This document shows, in pieces, positions 20,162-31,543 of a stretch of 64,000 nucleotides of DNA. Position 1 is the stretch's first letter. The number at the start of each line of letters is the position of its first letter. The DNA is taken from NCBI RefSeq assembly GCF_022605165.1, contig NC_063071.1:2914001-2978000 (forward strand). The letters run 5' to 3'. Origin of the DNA: Purpureocillium takamizusanense. Lineage: Eukaryota; Ascomycota; Sordariomycetes; Hypocreales; Ophiocordycipitaceae. A model generated the notes under the pieces. The model was given only the letters and a program-made list of their open reading frames with translations, did no database searches and was not told the DNA's origin. The translations under genes and the position numbers were made by a program.

Positions 20162-21950
20162 ATGGTCGCCCAAGACTTCGAGGCCGTGCTCAAGGGCAAG
20201 TACCCGGCCAAGGCGCACGCCCGGCGCGTCGTCGACGTCCTCCGCCCCAAAGCGACCCCCCAGGTCGACAGCGGCGTCTTCTACCTGGAGAGCACGCGGA
20301 CCAAGCTGCAGGAGGACAATGACTCGGCCGAACACTTTCGGTACGCCCCCCGTTTCCGCCTGCTGCTGTCGTCGACGACCCTTCCCGCGACCTGCGAGGA
20401 AGCCCCAGCGTAGCCTCAAGCTGACATGAGAATGGGGGGGGGACATGATTTAACAGGCAACGCCGCTTTTTCTACTACCTCACCGGCTGCAACATGGCCG
20501 ACTGCGCCGTCGCGTACCACGTCGCCGCCGACAAGCTCATCCTCTTCATCCCCCCCATCGACCCCGACGACGTCATCTGGTCGGGCCTGCCCGTGAGCAT
20601 CGACGACGCCCTCGCCCGGTACGACGTCGACGAGGTGCGCTACACCAGCGACGTCAACGCCACCCTCACCCAGCTGGCCTCGCGCGCCGGCGACGCGGCC
20701 ACCGTCTTCGCCCTCGCCGGCCAGGTGTCCGACAACGTCACCTTTCTCGAGTTTGCGCACAAGGACTTTGCCGCGCTCAAGCCGGCCATGGAGACGGCGC
20801 GCGTCGTCAAGGACGAGTTCGAGGTGGCCATGATCCGCAAGGCCAACCACATCTCCAGCCTCGCCCACAAGGCCGTCATCCAGCGCGCCCGCTCCGCCCG
20901 CTACGAGCGCGAGCTCGAGGCCGCCTTCCTCGAGCGCTGCGTTGCCCACGGCGCAAAGGAGATGGCCTACCACCCCATCCTCGCCGGCGGCAAGGCGGCC
21001 GCCACCCTGCACTACGTCGACAACAACGCCCCGCTCGACGGCAAGCAGAATGTGCTGATTGACGCGGGTGCCGAGTGGGACAATTATGCCTCGGACATTG
21101 TGCGTTTTCCCAACACCCCCTGCGCCCTGCCTAGGTCTCTCTGATGGCTGCCTCTACTAATGGGCTCTGCCACTGATGGCTCTGCCTCTGATGGCTTTGC
21201 CTCGAATGGGCTCTGCCTCTATGGTCCTGCCTGTGTGATGGCTCTGCCTCTTTCCGCTGCAGCGTCCACGTCCATGTGCTGACTGACCCCCGTCATCCCA
21301 GACGCGCACGTTCCCCCTCTCGGGCAAGTTCACCAAGGAGTCGCGCGACATCTACGACATCGTCTACAAGATGCAGCACGACTGCACCGCCATGATCAAG
21401 GCCGGCGCCCTCTGGGACGACATCCACCTGCACGCCCACAAGATCGCCATCGCCGGCCTGCTGGCGCTGGGCATCCTGCGCGGCGACGCCAACGACATCC
21501 TGGCCGCCCGCACCAGCGCCGCCTTCTTCCCCCACGGCCTGGGCCACTACCTCGGCCTCGACACCCACGACGTTGGCGGCAACCCCAACCGCGCCGACAA
21601 GGACGCCCTGTTCCGCTACCTGCGCCTGCGCGGCGTCATCCCCGCCGGCAGCGTCGTCACCGTCGAGCCGGGCGTCTACTTTTGCGAGTTCATCATCCGC
21701 CCCTACCTCGACGATCCCGTGCACAGCAAGTTCATTGACGCCGCCGTGCTGGACCGCTACTGGGACGTGGGCGGTGTCCGGTGAGTCTTCCTTTCCATTT
21801 CCTTTCTGCGATGTAGACAATGTCCACTGACAGAGGCGCGGCACCACCAGCATCGAGGACAACATCCTCGTCACCGAGACGGGCTATGAGAACCTGACGA
21901 CGGCCATCAAGGAGGCCGCCGAGATTGAGGCCACCGTTGCCTCGGGTTGA
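20162..21950 (+). CDS. Xaa-Pro aminopeptidase / prolidase (M24B metallopeptidase)
   Basis: Four exons, 20162-20340, 20457-21099, 21302-21780 and 21851-21950, give 466 residues, a normal length for fungal PepP. It removes an N-terminal residue from X-Pro peptides, or splits X-Pro dipeptides, and would be cytosolic since there is no signal peptide. The N-terminal AMP_N domain includes [10 protein letters not shown]. The pita-bread catalytic domain has all five metal ligands: Asp262 (LIDAGAEW), Asp273 (ASDITRTFP), His352 ([18 protein letters not shown]), Glu396 (TVEPGVYF) and Glu436 (RIEDNIL). All three introns have GT-AG ends and keep the reading frame. Intron 2 (21100-21301) carries a minisatellite (separate entry); its AG at 21301 follows the branch GTGCTGAC, so the CAG at 21262 is probably skipped. 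ATG 20162 is preceded by CCGCAGCC, a good context, although the frame is open upstream. Confidence 0.95.
21142..21250. repeat. Intronic minisatellite, about seven imperfect 13-18 base units
   Basis: Units resemble TGATGGCTCTGCCTC, with one-base changes and length differences. The whole array lies inside intron 2 of the aminopeptidase gene, between donor and branch site. Confidence 0.85.
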
Positions 21951-22622
21951 GGCAGCGTCACGTAAATAATTGTACAAAACAAAAACAAGAGCACAATCCC
22001 AATTGTGTTGCAAAAAGATCCCGCAACGTGCTGCGTTTCCTTTCATGTCCTTGAATGTTTTCCGCCGCGACTTTGTAAGGCGGCGCTTCGTGAAACGCAC
22101 GCCGTCAACAATAAGCCACCCACCCCGCCCTGGCTTTTACGTTAGTATACTGTGTGCCCTGGCCCCGGACCCCGGAGATTGGCTGCGGTAGGTAAAGTAC
22201 CTAATAACCCTCACCGTGTCAAATGTTGCAGATTGCCATGACGCAGCAGCACGCACTGTGCCTGGGGGTCGTAGGTTGTTTTGTCTCGCGTCGCCAAGCG
22301 TCTCTCATTTGCCCCCTTCTCTCCGTTCATCGACTAAGGGGTGGGATGGGGATAATTTGGAGAGGGGGACATCTTTTGTTTCCCATGTCTACTTTCTTCT
22401 TTCTGCATTGTTCCTGATTTTCCTCGCTTCGTTTTCGGCGCGTCTCTTCCTGATTGTTCCTCTCTGCATCACGTCGTTTTTGCGCATCTCTTCTTGATTC
22501 TTCCTCTCTGCATCGCTTCGTTTCCGCATCTCTCATCATGCAGCAGCGACAGCAGTAGCAGCGACGGCAGTAGCAGCAGCAGCAGTAACGACAGCAACGA
22601 CCTAATCTGACCGGACAGAGAC
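21951..22622. other. Spacer between two + strand genes
   Basis: The 3' end of the aminopeptidase gene comes first (TAAATAATTG just after the stop). A T/C-rich stretch with repeated TTCCTCTCTGCATC/CTTCTTGATT words (22380-22530) and CAG-rich sequence (22540-22600) follow, probably the promoter and leader of the next gene. No gene seen. Confidence 0.6.
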
Positions 22623-24764
22623 ATGGTAGGCATGGAGGGAGAGGAGGATATTATCCCCCGCCGCGGGCGCCGTCGCCGGCCGTCACCCAGCGGCGATTCC
22701 TACCATGCAGCTCCGCCGCCGCCGCCGCCGCCAAACGCTCGCCCGGGCCTCCTCCCCCTCCGGCCCTGCCGATCGGCGGCCCAGCTGCGTCCCGGCGTGG
22801 CTCCTCTCCAGGAGCGGGGACGGCCCGGACCCTTGTTGAGCTCGAGTAATAGGATTCGCGGCGGCGGCGGCGGTGGGGAGGTTGGGTTCCCGATTGACGA
22901 TTTGCCTCCTCCGTACTCGTCCTTTGCCCCGGCCGGTCACGACACCAACACCAATATCAACGGCAACACCCACGCCAACGCCCACGGCGGTAGTGGCGAG
23001 CTGCAACGCGCGCAGAGCTCCTCGGCCCTCTCGCAAGCCGGCCACACCACGTCCAACAACACATCCCCCCCGCTATCCGTCGCGTCCATCTCCTCGCCGT
23101 CCCTCCCGCCCGCCTCCCAGCCGTCCAAGGCGTCGAAATGGAAAACTGCCCTCGGCGAGGCCCAGTACTTCGCCGGCGGGCTCGTCAGCCACCCCGCCGA
23201 GTCGACGCGCCACTACAGCATCATCCGGCACTCGCACGCCCTGGTCTGGTACCGCGGGCCCTGCACCTCCGTCACCGTCACCGTCCTCTCCGACGTGCCC
23301 CTACTAGAAGAAGATAAAGCTACTGCGGGCTCTGATAACCGCCGCCGCCGCCGCCGCCCCTCGCTCTGGCTGCAGGAAAAGGGCTACTCGGGCGGCCTCG
23401 GCATGGCCGTCAAGGCCCTGGTGGGCTCCACGGGCCGCTGGATCGACGTGACGCCCGCGCGCGAGGCCCGCCCCGAGCACATCCCCGAGGCGGACGAGCG
23501 CGCCATCCAGCGCGACCTGCGGCGCTTCGCGAAGCGTGCCTCGGGGCGGGTCAAGGCGCATGTGCCGCGCGAGACGTACGTGGTGCGCATCCCCGCGACG
23601 GCGACGGACGGCTACTTTCGTCTCGTGCTGTGCGCGGGCGGCGGTGGTGGCGGTGGTGGTGGTGAGGAGGGAAAGGAGAAGCATTCGGCGCCGAAACGCG
23701 TCCTATGCGGTAGCCCCATCTTCCGCATCGCCAGCACGTCGACCGACGTGGCCGTGGTGCGCGGCGCGAGCCTGAGCACCATGCCGCTTGAGGTCGGCGT
23801 CAAGGTCGCCAGCACCATCGGCCAGCAGGTGGCCAAGAAGTACGCCGGCGTCGCGGGCGCCGTGGTGCAGAACCGCGCCGCCAAGGTCGCGCACTACGCC
23901 GCGGCCAAGACGGCCGCCAGGACGGCCGTCGAGACGTATCACAAGGTCCCCGGACTGGCGAGCTCGGTCAGCGAGAGCTGGCAGCGGGGCAGGCAGGAGC
24001 GGGACAACTGGCAGCAGCAGCAGCAGCATCTCCGGGAGCCGACTGTCATTGCCGTCATTGGGCCCGACGCAGGGCCCTCGGCCCCGTTTCCCGTCTTGTT
24101 TGACGGAAAGGTTGTCGCGAGTAGTAGACAGTCTGCGGCGGCAGAAGAGCCGTGCTACCGCCACCCGCCGACCGCAACCCTCAAGGGCGTGCCCGACGCC
24201 ATCAAGACGCGTCTGGGCGGCGGCGTGTTCGCGGCGTGGGCCATGATCGCGCCGATGAAGGGACTCGACAACGCCGTGGACAGCGACTGGCACGAAGCCG
24301 TCGTCACGATCGCGCCGCCGCGCGACGCCACCCCGAGCGTGGCCATGCGCAACAGCGTCGCGGTGCACATGGCGTTTGACTTTGACGGGGCGACCTTTTA
24401 CGGCGCGACGCTCAAGGTCCTGCTCATGGGCTACCTCCGCGCGGCGTCGCTGCCCACGGGTCCCAGCGGCGGCGACGGCGAGCAGCAGCGGCAGAAGCTG
24501 GCCGAGGAGCACGCGCACGACGTCATGACGACGCTCGCGAGCCTCGGGCGGGACGCCTGGCGGCGGCCGCGCGACACGCTCGCGCAGATGCGGTCCGTCG
24601 CCCGCAGCGAGAGGAGCTTCTCCGACAGGCTGGTGGCCGAGGCGACGGGCCGGGTGCAGGAGCAGGTGGACCGCATCCCGCTGCACTGGGCGGGCGTGCG
24701 GTCCGAGTCGGGGACGGCGCGCGACGGCATGTTTGGCAAGGGGGGGCTTTGGATCGCGCGGTAG
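22623..24764 (+). CDS. Conserved fungal protein of unknown function
   Basis: Intronless, 713 residues from ATG 22623 (a second ATG in frame is at 22632). Residues 1-165 are disordered: poly-Pro, Gly, Asn and Ser runs. A folded part starts about residue 170 (SKWKTALGEAQYFAGGL, then ESTRHYSIIRHSHALVWYRG). A basic run (NRRRRRR) and a Gly-rich insert follow; the latter sits in a segment reading TYVVRIPATATDGYFRLVLC. Residues ~375-460 are an Ala/Val-rich helical region (GVKVASTIGQQVAKKYAGVAGAVV). A last domain (~510-620) includes LGGGVFAAWAMIAP and VAVHMAFDFDGATFYGATL. From memory this layout matches fungal proteins that databases name 'LipA and NB-ARC domain protein'. I see no lipoyl-synthase cysteines and no P-loop here, so that name is not supported. 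No signal peptide. Function unknown. Confidence 0.75.
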   Translation: MVGMEGEEDIIPRRGRRRRPSPSGDSYHAAPPPPPPPNARPGLLPLRPCRSAAQLRPGVAPLQERGRPGPLLSSSNRIRGGGGGGEVGFPIDDLPPPYSSFAPAGHDTNTNINGNTHANAHGGSGELQRAQSSSALSQAGHTTSNNTSPPLSVASISSPSLPPASQPSKASKWKTALGEAQYFAGGLVSHPAESTRHYSIIRHSHALVWYRGPCTSVTVTVLSDVPLLEEDKATAGSDNRRRRRRPSLWLQEKGYSGGLGMAVKALVGSTGRWIDVTPAREARPEHIPEADERAIQRDLRRFAKRASGRVKAHVPRETYVVRIPATATDGYFRLVLCAGGGGGGGGGEEGKEKHSAPKRVLCGSPIFRIASTSTDVAVVRGASLSTMPLEVGVKVASTIGQQVAKKYAGVAGAVVQNRAAKVAHYAAAKTAARTAVETYHKVPGLASSVSESWQRGRQERDNWQQQQQHLREPTVIAVIGPDAGPSAPFPVLFDGKVVASSRQSAAAEEPCYRHPPTATLKGVPDAIKTRLGGGVFAAWAMIAPMKGLDNAVDSDWHEAVVTIAPPRDATPSVAMRNSVAVHMAFDFDGATFYGATLKVLLMGYLRAASLPTGPSGGDGEQQRQKLAEEHAHDVMTTLASLGRDAWRRPRDTLAQMRSVARSERSFSDRLVAEATGRVQEQVDRIPLHWAGVRSESGTARDGMFGKGGLWIAR

Positions 24765-24773
24765 GCGACATTC

Positions 24774-24860
24774 GGGAGCGAGCGAGCGAACTTTGGAGCA
24801 GGAGCAAGCGAGTTTTCCAGCAGAAGCGAGCGAGTTTTTAAGCGGAAGCGAACGAGTATT
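24774..24860. repeat. Tandem repeat of four about 22-base units just after the stop codon
   Basis: Units share the core AGCGAGCGAGTTTT (variants AAGCGAGTTTT and AGCGAACGAGTATT). The array starts 10 bases after the stop of the unknown-function gene, so it should be in its 3' untranslated region. Confidence 0.75.
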
Positions 24861-27829
24861 GTGTTGTTCTGGCGGCGGGTGAATCTGAATTTGAAGTCAA
24901 GTCATTAGCGTACATGCATGGCAAGCGAAATAGAAGCCGTTTGTTTTCCTCCACCCGGTATGTTCGCGAAGCAACCCGCGCCGAGCAAGACGTTGACGTC
25001 AACACCGGCGCGCCGACGAGTCACGACGATGAAGATTGATAGATGCAAAGCTGAAACATCAACTGCGGTGAAATGTATCAAAGAGCCACAGAACATTCAC
25101 GCAGTGAAGAATCGCCCCTACGCATCGTCTCTGGCTCGCTCGCGCTAGCTCGCTCCTCTGACAACAGACAGGCTCGACCTGACCTGCTGGCAGGAGCTGG
25201 ACTTTTCTGTGGTCGCAGCAAGGCTGCTTGATTGATGGACGACTGGTGCTCGTCTCGTGTGCATTCATGGGCCGTGGGTGTCACATCCTGCGAGGAGAGA
25301 AGAGACTGCTCAGTTGCCACCCACCGACCGCGGACGACCGACCGACCGACCGAGCTTGCTTCTAGTGTACGAAGATGGCACCTTGACGGGGTATCCCCGT
25401 GGAGAGCACACCGTCGCGACGCGGTCGGTACTTTATGGATCTATGCTTTGATGATGTGATGATGATCGATCCTCACTCACCCACTTGGGCAAGCAAACAC
25501 ACAAACAAACAATCCATCGATCCCAAGACCTGAGATGCCATCTATCCTTGATGGGTGCGGTGAAAAGCAAGCGAGCGAGCGAGCAAGCAAATCCTGGTAT
25601 CCCCTACCTCAATAGCACTCGCTTCTTCTCCTTTGGTGCGTCCGCGTTTTCGCGCACACGACCTGCCTGCCTGCCTGCCCTCACGCCCCCTTTACCCCCC
25701 CCTCGTGACCCCTTACCCACGGTCCCGGATTTGAGTCCCCAAGTTCGGCGGAGATCAGCTCTGTGTAAGTAATGTACTTGTTGAGTAGTAGTCACAACGA
25801 GCGGGCGTAAAGGCCTTCTCCCCCCTCGGCGTACGCATCAGCATACCGGCGACATACCTTAGTACCTCCCTACTGTCCAGCCATCCGCAAGCCAAACATG
25901 TTGCTAGGTAGGCCTTAGTGATACTCCCAACGCCGCTCGGTCGAGAGAAACGCCTGGCCGGCACTGGCACCAACCGGCGACACCTCCTCCTCCTCCATCT
26001 ACCTCCTCCATCTACCTCCTTCTCCTCCACCCATCCATCCATCTCGGCGCCACCACCCTTCCGAGGAGATCTCGTCTCCCCCGTCTCCGCTATCTGCCCG
26101 CCTGCCCATGCACTCACCAGGGTCACCACCACCATCACCACCACCACCTACCGACTAAACTCCCTGCCTACGAGCCCTACACCGCATACCTAGTACTACA
26201 GCATCATCGCCCTCCTCAACAACTGCCGAAGCTGCCCACGCGCCGCCGCCTACTATACCCCAACCCAACCCAACCCAACCCGACCTAACCACCTGCCTGC
26301 CCCCCCCCTTCCCACCGCCCAACCTGAACTGAACCTGCCCACCCCGTGACCGCGCCCCCATGCGGGGGGGCCATCAAATCTTCATCCCCGCACCTCCATC
26401 TCCATCTTCACCTTTCACCGACGCCCAGCCATCCAGCCAGCCACTTCCCAACGGCTCCAATGCGGGCCAGTGGGCGGAGGGCGCGCGCTGTGCTGTACGT
26501 ACTGTACTAACTCCTGGTCCCCCCAAGGCGGTTGGTTCGTCCACGGCCATGTGCCCCGTCGTTTCTTTTCTTTTTCTCCAAGCCACCAGAATCTACATAC
26601 AGTACGCATCTACGAAGTAGTATGTACACGCACTTGCATTGTATCTACCCACTTCGTTATGCAAAGTGCTGCACTGCATGTCACGTCATGTATGCGAGCT
26701 ATCCTAGTGCCCACGTTTGAGACATACATGCTTTCACGAGTGCGCCGCAGACATGTGCCTAGGGGTGGGGGGTGTGCAGCCACCACATCGCCATCTACTG
26801 CATACGAAGTCCATGCCACCACGAGCCTCGACATCCTCACCAGTACTCGACACCCTCACCGGTACTCGACATCCAGCGGTACTCGACATCCAGCGGTGAG
26901 CAACGATCGCCAAGGTTTCCTTTCCTTCCTCTCATCAGTCTCACACCACATACATCACTACGCATCACCACACATCACCACACATCAAATCACATCCAAT
27001 CAGTCAAATCACATCAATCACGTCTCGCGCCCCAAAGTACAGCCAATTATCGTGTCATCTCTTTTGCATGCATGCATGTATGTGTGTCTGAGTGCGCGCG
27101 TGCTCGTGCTCCCGTTATCCTACCAAAAAGCAGACAAAACGCTCCCAAAAAACAATAAACGTCAGTCAACCGCCCGTTATGCCGTAGCATCCCATCATCC
27201 ATGAGCCAATCGATGCATTTGATCCTTCCCTTCCCAGTCCCATGCCCAAACCAATCCATCCCCGCCCAGCCTTGACATGACAGTTCCCAACCCCGTCCCG
27301 TCGTCCTCGCCGTGGCCTTTTGCAAAAACAAGAGCAAGCAGGCCAGGCCGGCAAGTCTCCAAGACAAATGTGTGAAAAGGCGTCATTACAATAATGTGTT
27401 TTTTTACCCGACCGCCGCCGCCGCCCCGCCGCCGTCGCTCGAGCCCATTTTCCCCAGGCCGTGATGAGAGAAACAGCCGTAGCCGTGCCACAACGCGCAA
27501 AGGAAAGTGAAAAATAACAGAAAACGGGGGCAAAAGACCCCGATGCAAAGGCTCCATGCCGCCTCTTCAATGCAACGAGAGCGCACAATCTGCATCCCCA
27601 TCCGGTAAACGCCTGCCGTAAAAGACTTGTCCTGAACCAGCAATGCTAAACAGCTCGAAACACGAAAAAATTCAATGCTCCTGTGTCGTAAGAGGGTTTT
27701 TGTTTGTTGTAGGGCACGGTTGTGCCCCCCCTGCGTGATTTCGTTTGGTCGTCCCAAAGTCCCAAGTTTCGATGGTGCCGCGGCTCACAAAGCCATCAGA
27801 CGCTCCATCTATCGTTCTTCGCCGCGCTC
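24861..27829. other. Intergenic 3 kb; no gene recognised
   Basis: It lies between the 3' ends of convergent genes (22623-24764 + and 27830-30364 -). It holds CGAC/CGAG/CAAG short runs, a CCACC/CATC-rich stretch at 25980-26160, a CCCAACC run near 26260-26280, a GTAC-rich patch at 26495-26640, a 17-19 base tandem repeat at 26827-26897 and a CACATCA-rich stretch at 26940-27010. Nothing looks coding. Confidence 0.55.
26827..26897. repeat. Four-copy tandem repeat, 17-19 base units
   Basis: Units begin CTCGACATCC or CTCGACACCC. The first two units end TCACC(A/G)GTA and the last two end AGCGGT(A/G), so an older pair and a younger pair can be seen. Confidence 0.8.
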
Positions 27830-30364
27830 CTAGCCGCGAATCGCCGTCGCCGACTGCGATTCCGTGGTCCAGGGAAACCGATCCGGCATCTGTGCGCTGT
27901 GATACGACACGTCGCTCGCGGGCGTCCCAGCTCCAGAAGCCAGCGCCGAGGGCGTGGCCATGGTCGAAGAGCTCCTCGTCGCCGACGCGGATCGATGCTC
28001 GCTCGGCCCCAGGTTGACTAGATTCTGCATCGCTGTTGGCGCAGGTACCGACACCGCCATCAGAGAAGGAAAGTACGGGTTCGAGCTGCCGCCGAGTCGG
28101 ATCGAGTGGTGGGCGGCTGTCGGCTCGACGCGAGCGGTGGTGCCCTCGGTCGACTTGTTTGCCTCGCTTGCTGCCCCCGCGGTTCCATCATACGACCCGT
28201 TCTTGAGCGTCCCGTCCTTCATGGTGGGACTCGATTTGGAAGAGCCAAACTGTGCCGCTCTTCCGTTAGTTCAAATGTTTTCCTTTCTAACGGCTATTGC
28301 GCGTCACGATCCTCAGGGGGGGCGGGACGTCGTCACGTCGACAGAGGGGAGGAGGTTGAGAGTGGAACGGGGCTATGCCGTCGCGGGGGACTCTGTGAGG
28401 CTAAAGTGCAGCCCGGGGGTACGTACAAAGCAGTATTTGTTGACGAGTTCCTCGTACGACGCGCTGGCGAGACTCGGGGTCGGCGACAGAGATCCGTTGG
28501 GGGTGTGGTCGCTGCTCGAGCTCGGCGATGCGCCAGCAGCCGCCGCCGCCGCCGATGATAATTGGGAGACGCCCGACGAAGAGGACGAGGGCTCGAAGCC
28601 GCCACGGACGTTTGGCTTCATATACAGCGCGTCCTTGTCTTTGCCGGCGGCAGCCCCCGCCGCTGCGTCCTTGGCCACCTGCATGGCGGCGCTGAGCGAG
28701 GCGCCAAAGTCATATCGGTTGGAGAAGGCGACGCCGCTGGGCGACGTCAGGTTCGTGGCGATGTTGTCGCTGGCCAGGTTGGCCGTCGACTTGGTCTTGA
28801 GCCGTAGGGGGCCCGACTCGCCGAGGTACTCGTGGATGGGCTGGTCAAAGGCGAGCTTGTTGGGCTCGCTGCCAAAGGCGTCCAGGGACACGGGCACCGA
28901 CACGGGCCGCAGCGCGCTCGACGGCAGGTTGTTATTAGGCCTGCGGTTGCTGCTGCGCGGCAGGCCGTTGTTGTTGCTGTTGGCAGGCCGGGACGCAGCG
29001 CCCCCGAAGTTGTTCTTACCGTTCTGCGGCAGGTGCTTCTTCCTGAAGTCGACCTGGAAGTTTGTCGAGCCGTTGTTGTCCCAAAACTCGTGCCCGTTGA
29101 CCGCGTAGCGCACGCAGAAGAAGAGAGTCTTGGACTCGAGGTTGGCCATGTCGGAGAGCTTGATGGTGAAGGTGAAGCGGTCGTAGGGCACCGGCGCCTC
29201 CCGGGGTCGGATATCGTGGCTGTACTCGGCGGCCACCTCGGACACCGTCTTCCAGTAGTCGAGCGTGAAGCGGCACGTCACTTGTTTGTGGAAGGCCAGG
29301 TTGGCCACGGCGATGGAGCCGAGCAGTGACTTTTGATCGCTCGACAGCCACACCTTTTCTAGCCTGACGGGCATCGCCTTGCGGTGGTGCGAGTCATGTG
29401 GGAAGTTGGTCGTGACGAGCTCCCACTCAAACGGCGGCGAGCGAGCGCCCCCCGACTTGCCGTTACCGGGGAAGGGATACTCGCCATCGCTCTCATAATT
29501 CTCCACGGGCGACGACCCCGCGCTGACGGCCAGAGGACGGTCGACCTGCAGGAAATGCCGTACGTGCTCCAGATGGGAGTCAAAGTGAACGGCCTTGGAG
29601 AAGATGGGGGTTCCGGGCATGCTCGTCGGCCGCCGGTGATGAGAGGCACGCAGCGCGGGCCGTACGAGCTCTCCAGACTTTTTCCGGACCATCTGCGGCT
29701 TATACTTGAGGTCCTCATCCGAGTCCTCCTCGGAGCCCAGGACCGAGTTATCGGCGGATCGGGGGGTAGTGATGGTGGACTCGGTGGCAGAGCGCACGTG
29801 GCCGAGCTTGCGGCCGACCTTGGGGAGGTTGCTGATGGCGCTCGTGCTCAAGCACAAGCGCACGCCTTTGGGCTCAGGCTCCGTTTCTTGCTTGGCATTG
29901 TTGGACGGCGGCGGCGGTGGCGACGTCGCGGGCAGGGGGATTTGGCTGACGGCGTTGCGCAAGTCCTTGAGCGTGGCTCGGTCCCGTCCCACAATCTCGA
30001 TGAGCTCTTCGTCGTCGCTCCCGGACGTGGCGGATTCGGGCGGGGAGACGATGGCCCCCTTGGGGATGAGTTGCCTCCCGTCCATGGGCGGCGGTGGTGA
30101 TTGCCGCACGCTCCCTCCTAGGCTGCTCCCGTTCACGACGACGCCCTTCTTCATCGTCGTCGTCGTTGTCGTTGTGATGGGCTCTGTTTGGACATTCTCG
30201 AGGCTGGTGACGGAGGGGGTGCGGCGGTGCTTATTGAGGTACGAGGCAGATCGGGGGAGTGACGGCCTGGAAGGCCCAGACTGGAACGATGAGCGACGGC
30301 TCACATCAGGGGACGCGGAGGCTGAAGAAGCGGGTGACCGATGTGACGGCGGCGTATAAGGCAT
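27830..30364 (-). CDS. CBM21-domain regulatory subunit of protein phosphatase 1 (Gac1/Pig type)
   Basis: Exons 30364-28427 and 28249-27830 on the minus strand give 785 residues. The intron has donor GTACGT, branch GAACTAAC and acceptor ACAG. These subunits bring the type 1 phosphatase to glycogen and so favour glycogen synthase activity. The start MPYTPPSHRSPASS is a conserved fungal opening. Residues ~20-250 are Ser/Thr/Pro-rich and disordered. KAVHFD at 257-262 fits the RVxF docking motif for PP1. The CBM21 glycogen-binding domain spans about 316-440, from FEWELVTTNFP, through VKVAN-like (IAVANLAF) and YDRFTFTI, to the diagnostic WDNNGSTNFQVDF with Trp428. The C-terminal 300 residues are again low complexity, with EELVNKYCFFGSSKSS spanning the splice junction, another feature of these fungal proteins. 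No second gene is needed to explain frames on the opposite strand (27954-29108). Confidence 0.93.
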
Positions 30365-31508
30365 CCCAAACGCGGGGCCGGCCTATAACTATAGTGTAGA
30401 GAGAGAGGGTGGGAGAGATGAAAGGAGGGGTGAGGGCGAGTTTCGTGTTTTGCGGTGGTGAGGAAAAGGTTGTAGGTAGGTGACGGGTCGGCGCGAGCGA
30501 CAAGCTACAAGACTTGGCTCGGGGATGGAATCATAGGTGGTCGTCGGGGGTTATGAAGACTGCGCGGTAGGTAGGTAGGTAGGGACGAAGCGGGTGCGAA
30601 CCTGCTGCTGAGGTAGTGTATTGTTAGCCGCATAACCATGCAGGGGACGACTGCGGACGAGAGCAAGGCAAGGCAGGGGGGAAGAAGAGTGTCTTGCACG
30701 CGGCCGCATGGCGGCGCTGGGCGGTGCAAGGAGGATGTTGAGAAGGACGCGTAGAGAAAGGCCCGCCAGATGGCGAAAGCCGTGAGCACATCATGCGTCA
30801 CAAAATCCGTGGTCATAAGGGGCGCAAGGACAGAAAAACAAAAGACTGTGTATGGCACATACCTTGAGGGGAACGACGAGGCAGGAGGAGGCTGTCAAGG
30901 GAATCGATCGATCCAGATGCAGCGGCGGCTCGTCACGCAAGGCGGACTCGGGCAATATTCCAGCAACCGAGACAGAAACCAAGCGGAAGGCGGCAAGAGC
31001 GTATGTATTAATCCAATCCAGCCCCCAAGAAGCGAAAACCCCCGGAGAAGGCGAGAGAGAGGCGGGACGCGGAAGGTGCCGTCTCAAAAAGGCTCGTCGT
31101 ATCGCGGGTCGGGATAGGCGGAACGTTGTCGTTCGATGGATGACTAGGTAGGTAAGGAAAAAAAAATGCACGACGTCACTGCTGGCGTGTGTGCTGGCCG
31201 ATAAGACACGGGTCAGATCCGCCGTGAACCGTGCCTTTTGATAGAGGGGACGGATGAGGGGAGCTGTTCGAGTCAACAGCCCGCCTATGCTTTCGTGTCG
31301 AGAGAGGAAAGCCTCGATCTCGTGAATTGGATAGATTTCTCTGGAGAGAGAGAGGGAGGGATGGAGAGAGAGATTCGCTGGGGGGGTGGGCAACAGCAAG
31401 AAGCAGGAAGACATAGCCCCCGGGGCGGCGGCGGCGGGGAGCGGGTTGATTTTGTTGCACTTCGGAGGCGACGGCGGCGGCGGCGGCGGCGTTGGAACGA
31501 CTGAGATG

Positions 31509-31510
<2 letters not shown>

Positions 31511-31542
<32 letters not shown>
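31511..31542. repeat. (CA)n microsatellite
   Basis: About sixteen CA dinucleotides without interruption. Confidence 0.9.

Positions 31543-31543
<1 letters not shown>

Noticed and set aside
23703..24686. 327-codon minus-strand frame
   Set aside because: Antisense shadow of the unknown-function gene, Arg/His-rich.
22623..24764. Naming this gene a lipoyl synthase or NB-ARC protein
   Set aside because: No radical-SAM CX3CX2C motif and no P-loop is visible, so the database-style name is not adopted.
27954..29108. 384-codon + strand frame
   Set aside because: Antisense shadow of the CBM21 protein; the minus strand has the recognised domain and splice sites.
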